6,123 nt of DNA. Origin: Thermoleophilia bacterium UBA2241 (GTDB lineage Bacteria; Actinomycetota; Thermoleophilia; UBA2241). Position 1 is the first letter of the stretch. The number at the start of each line of letters is the position of its first letter. The notes under the pieces are model-generated. The model was not told where the DNA came from, did not search any database, and worked only from the letters and a program-made list of their open reading frames with translations. The DNA is taken from positions 60,360 through 66,482 of the forward strand of contig DDYF01000017.1 of assembly GCA_002347645.1 (NCBI GenBank), given 5' to 3'. This document shows, one piece after another, positions 5,061 to 6,123 of this stretch. The position numbers were made by a program, and so were the translations under genes.

Positions 5061-5492
5061 ATGTGGGTCGTCGTCCACGTCTTCGCGGGACTCGCCGTCG
5101 CCGCCCTCGTCAAGGAGCCGGTGTGGCTCGTCGCTGCGCTCGCCCTGGGAACGCACGTGCCTCTGGACCTGATCCCGCACTGGGACTACACCGTCTCGCG
5201 CCGGCCGATCCTCTGGGGCTGGGTCGACTTCCTCGCGGGCCTCGTGACCCTGCTCGTCTGCCTGTTCGCCCTCGGCATGCCGTGGTGGCTCGTCGCCATG
5301 GGCCCGCTGTCGGGCGCCCCGGACTTCGACGTCCTCATCGCCGCGATCCGCGGCGGCGAGGCGCGTCACTGGTTCCCGAGCCACTGGAAGAGCTTCCCGC
5401 ACGGCAAGGCGAGACCCGTGCCCGGTGTGGCCGTGCAGGTCGTCATCGTCGTCCTGTGCGCCGTGGCGATCGCCACCGGCATGCCCTACTGA
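5061..5492 (+). CDS. Polytopic membrane protein with His/Asp motifs, function unknown
   Basis: A 143-residue integral membrane protein with about four hydrophobic spans (roughly 2-17, 21-37, 55-80 and 119-139). Between them lie His/Asp motifs that could bind metal: THVPLDLIPHWDY (31-43, with His32, Asp36, His40 and Asp42), GAPDFD (85-90, with Asp88 and Asp90) and HWFPSHWKSFPHG (103-115, with His103, His108 and His114). HxxxDxxPH followed by further Asp and His clusters is reminiscent of the YdjM-type predicted membrane-bound metal-dependent hydrolases. That is a distant resemblance, and catalysis is not shown. The ATG lacks a Shine-Dalgarno and may be leaderless. The gene is divergent from the small membrane protein gene and 117 bases from the next one. 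Confidence 0.75.
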   Translation: MWVVVHVFAGLAVAALVKEPVWLVAALALGTHVPLDLIPHWDYTVSRRPILWGWVDFLAGLVTLLVCLFALGMPWWLVAMGPLSGAPDFDVLIAAIRGGEARHWFPSHWKSFPHGKARPVPGVAVQVVIVVLCAVAIATGMPY

Positions 5493-5609
5493 CGGGGGAC
5501 GCCGCCGACCGGGAGTGGACGTGCGACCAGACGGCAGGACCGGCGCAGCGCTGTTGAGTCGCCGCCGTGTACGGTGTTGACTAGAAGCGACCGCGACCAG
5601 GGGGGGATC

Positions 5610-6077
5610 ATGGCCGACGTGGCCGACACCATCCAGACCAAGCACCTGCCGGCTCAACTCGCGCTCGTCGTCAGCACGCGCGCCAAGATGAACGCGATCG
5701 CCCAGGCCATGGGCGAGGCGTTCGGCACGCTGATGCGTCACGCCGGGGCGACGGGGGCGCAGTTCATCGGCCCGCCGTTCGTGCTCTACCCCGAGATGCC
5801 CGCCGAGGAGTTCACCTTCATGGTCTGCATGCCGGTGGCACCCGGGGCGGTGGCCGGCGAGAGCGTCGAGCTCCAGGAGTTGCCCGGCGTCGAGGCGGCG
5901 ACGCTCCTCTACACGGGACCCTACGACGGCATGGAGCCGTCGTGGCGCCGCCTCATGGAGTGGGTCGGTCAGAGCGGTCGTCAGCCCGGCGGCCCGCTGC
6001 GCGAGATCTACCTCAACGACCCCGACACCGTCGCACCCGAGGACCTCCTGACCGAGCTGGTCGTCCCGCTGGCCTGA
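5610..6077 (+). CDS. Stand-alone GyrI-like / effector-binding domain protein
   Basis: A 155-residue cytoplasmic protein consisting of a single GyrI-like small-molecule-binding domain, the fold used as effector domain in Rob/BmrR-type regulators and in SbmC/GyrI. Family landmarks visible are the helix NAIAQAMGEAFGTLMRHAG (28-46), the strand with GPPFVLY (54-60), YTGPYDGMEPSWRRLMEWV (101-119), the strand REIYLNDP (131-138) and the final LLTELVVPL (146-154), where Glu149 falls at the position of the conserved ligand-pocket Glu. No DNA-binding domain is fused. I chose the ATG at 5610 for the GGGGGGA ribosome binding site just upstream (5601-5607) over an in-frame GTG at 5574. The ligand is unknown. 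The gene ends 46 bases before the window edge, and no hairpin is seen after it. Confidence 0.88.
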   Translation: MADVADTIQTKHLPAQLALVVSTRAKMNAIAQAMGEAFGTLMRHAGATGAQFIGPPFVLYPEMPAEEFTFMVCMPVAPGAVAGESVELQELPGVEAATLLYTGPYDGMEPSWRRLMEWVGQSGRQPGGPLREIYLNDPDTVAPEDLLTELVVPLA

Positions 6078-6123
6078 GGGAGCTGCAGCGAGAGACGGCG
6101 GGCGGGGCGGGTCGCGACGCGAC

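Noticed and set aside
5546..5553. CAGCGCTG palindrome before the GyrI-like gene as an operator
   Set aside because: An 8-base palindrome is expected by chance in GC-rich DNA and has no convincing promoter beside it.

Overview
This is a GC-rich stretch of bacterial chromosome, dense with codons ending in G or C. Gene content, G/C-ending codon usage, a TANNNT-type extended -10 in front of the tRNA, and hairpin terminators without a T-run all suggest an actinobacterial-type lineage. A deep-branching class such as Thermoleophilia or Coriobacteriia is a guess that the sequence alone cannot settle. The window looks like ordinary housekeeping and small accessory genes. I see no phage, transposase, CRISPR or toxin-antitoxin module.

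Layout: (1) 1-741, the 3' part of an arginase/agmatinase-superfamily gene on +, open at the window edge. (2) 811-2013, an exported L,D-transpeptidase on -, convergent with gene 1; the 69-base gap holds no clear terminator. (3) 2014-2111, a divergent promoter region. (4) 2112-3368, serS (seryl-tRNA synthetase) on +. (5) 3425-3448, a terminator hairpin shared by serS and the next gene. (6) 3447-3857, a minimal beta-carbonic-anhydrase-like gene on -. (7) 3866-3942, a divergent promoter region built around a perfect 18-bp inverted repeat. (8) 3957-4046, tRNA-Ser(UGA) on +. (9) 4049-4582, a lipoprotein gene on -, ending two bases from the tRNA. (10) 4583-4752, an intergenic stretch with a strong 16-bp hairpin. 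(11) 4753-4953, a small single-pass membrane protein with a Pro-rich repeat tail on -. (12) 5061-5492, a polytopic membrane protein with conserved-looking His/Asp motifs on +. (13) 5610-6077, a stand-alone GyrI-like ligand-binding protein on +.

The genes alternate in strand and mostly stand alone with their own promoters and terminators, so the window does not read as one operon or one pathway. The one functional pairing is serS with tRNA-Ser(UGA): enzyme and substrate lie about 590 bases apart, separated by the carbonic-anhydrase-like gene. The most notable non-coding feature is the palindrome at 3899-3936, whose right end runs directly into the likely extended -10 of the tRNA promoter. Three genes (the transpeptidase, the carbonic-anhydrase-like gene and the polytopic membrane protein) have -10-like hexamers only 8-9 bases before their start codons and no Shine-Dalgarno, so they may be leaderless.
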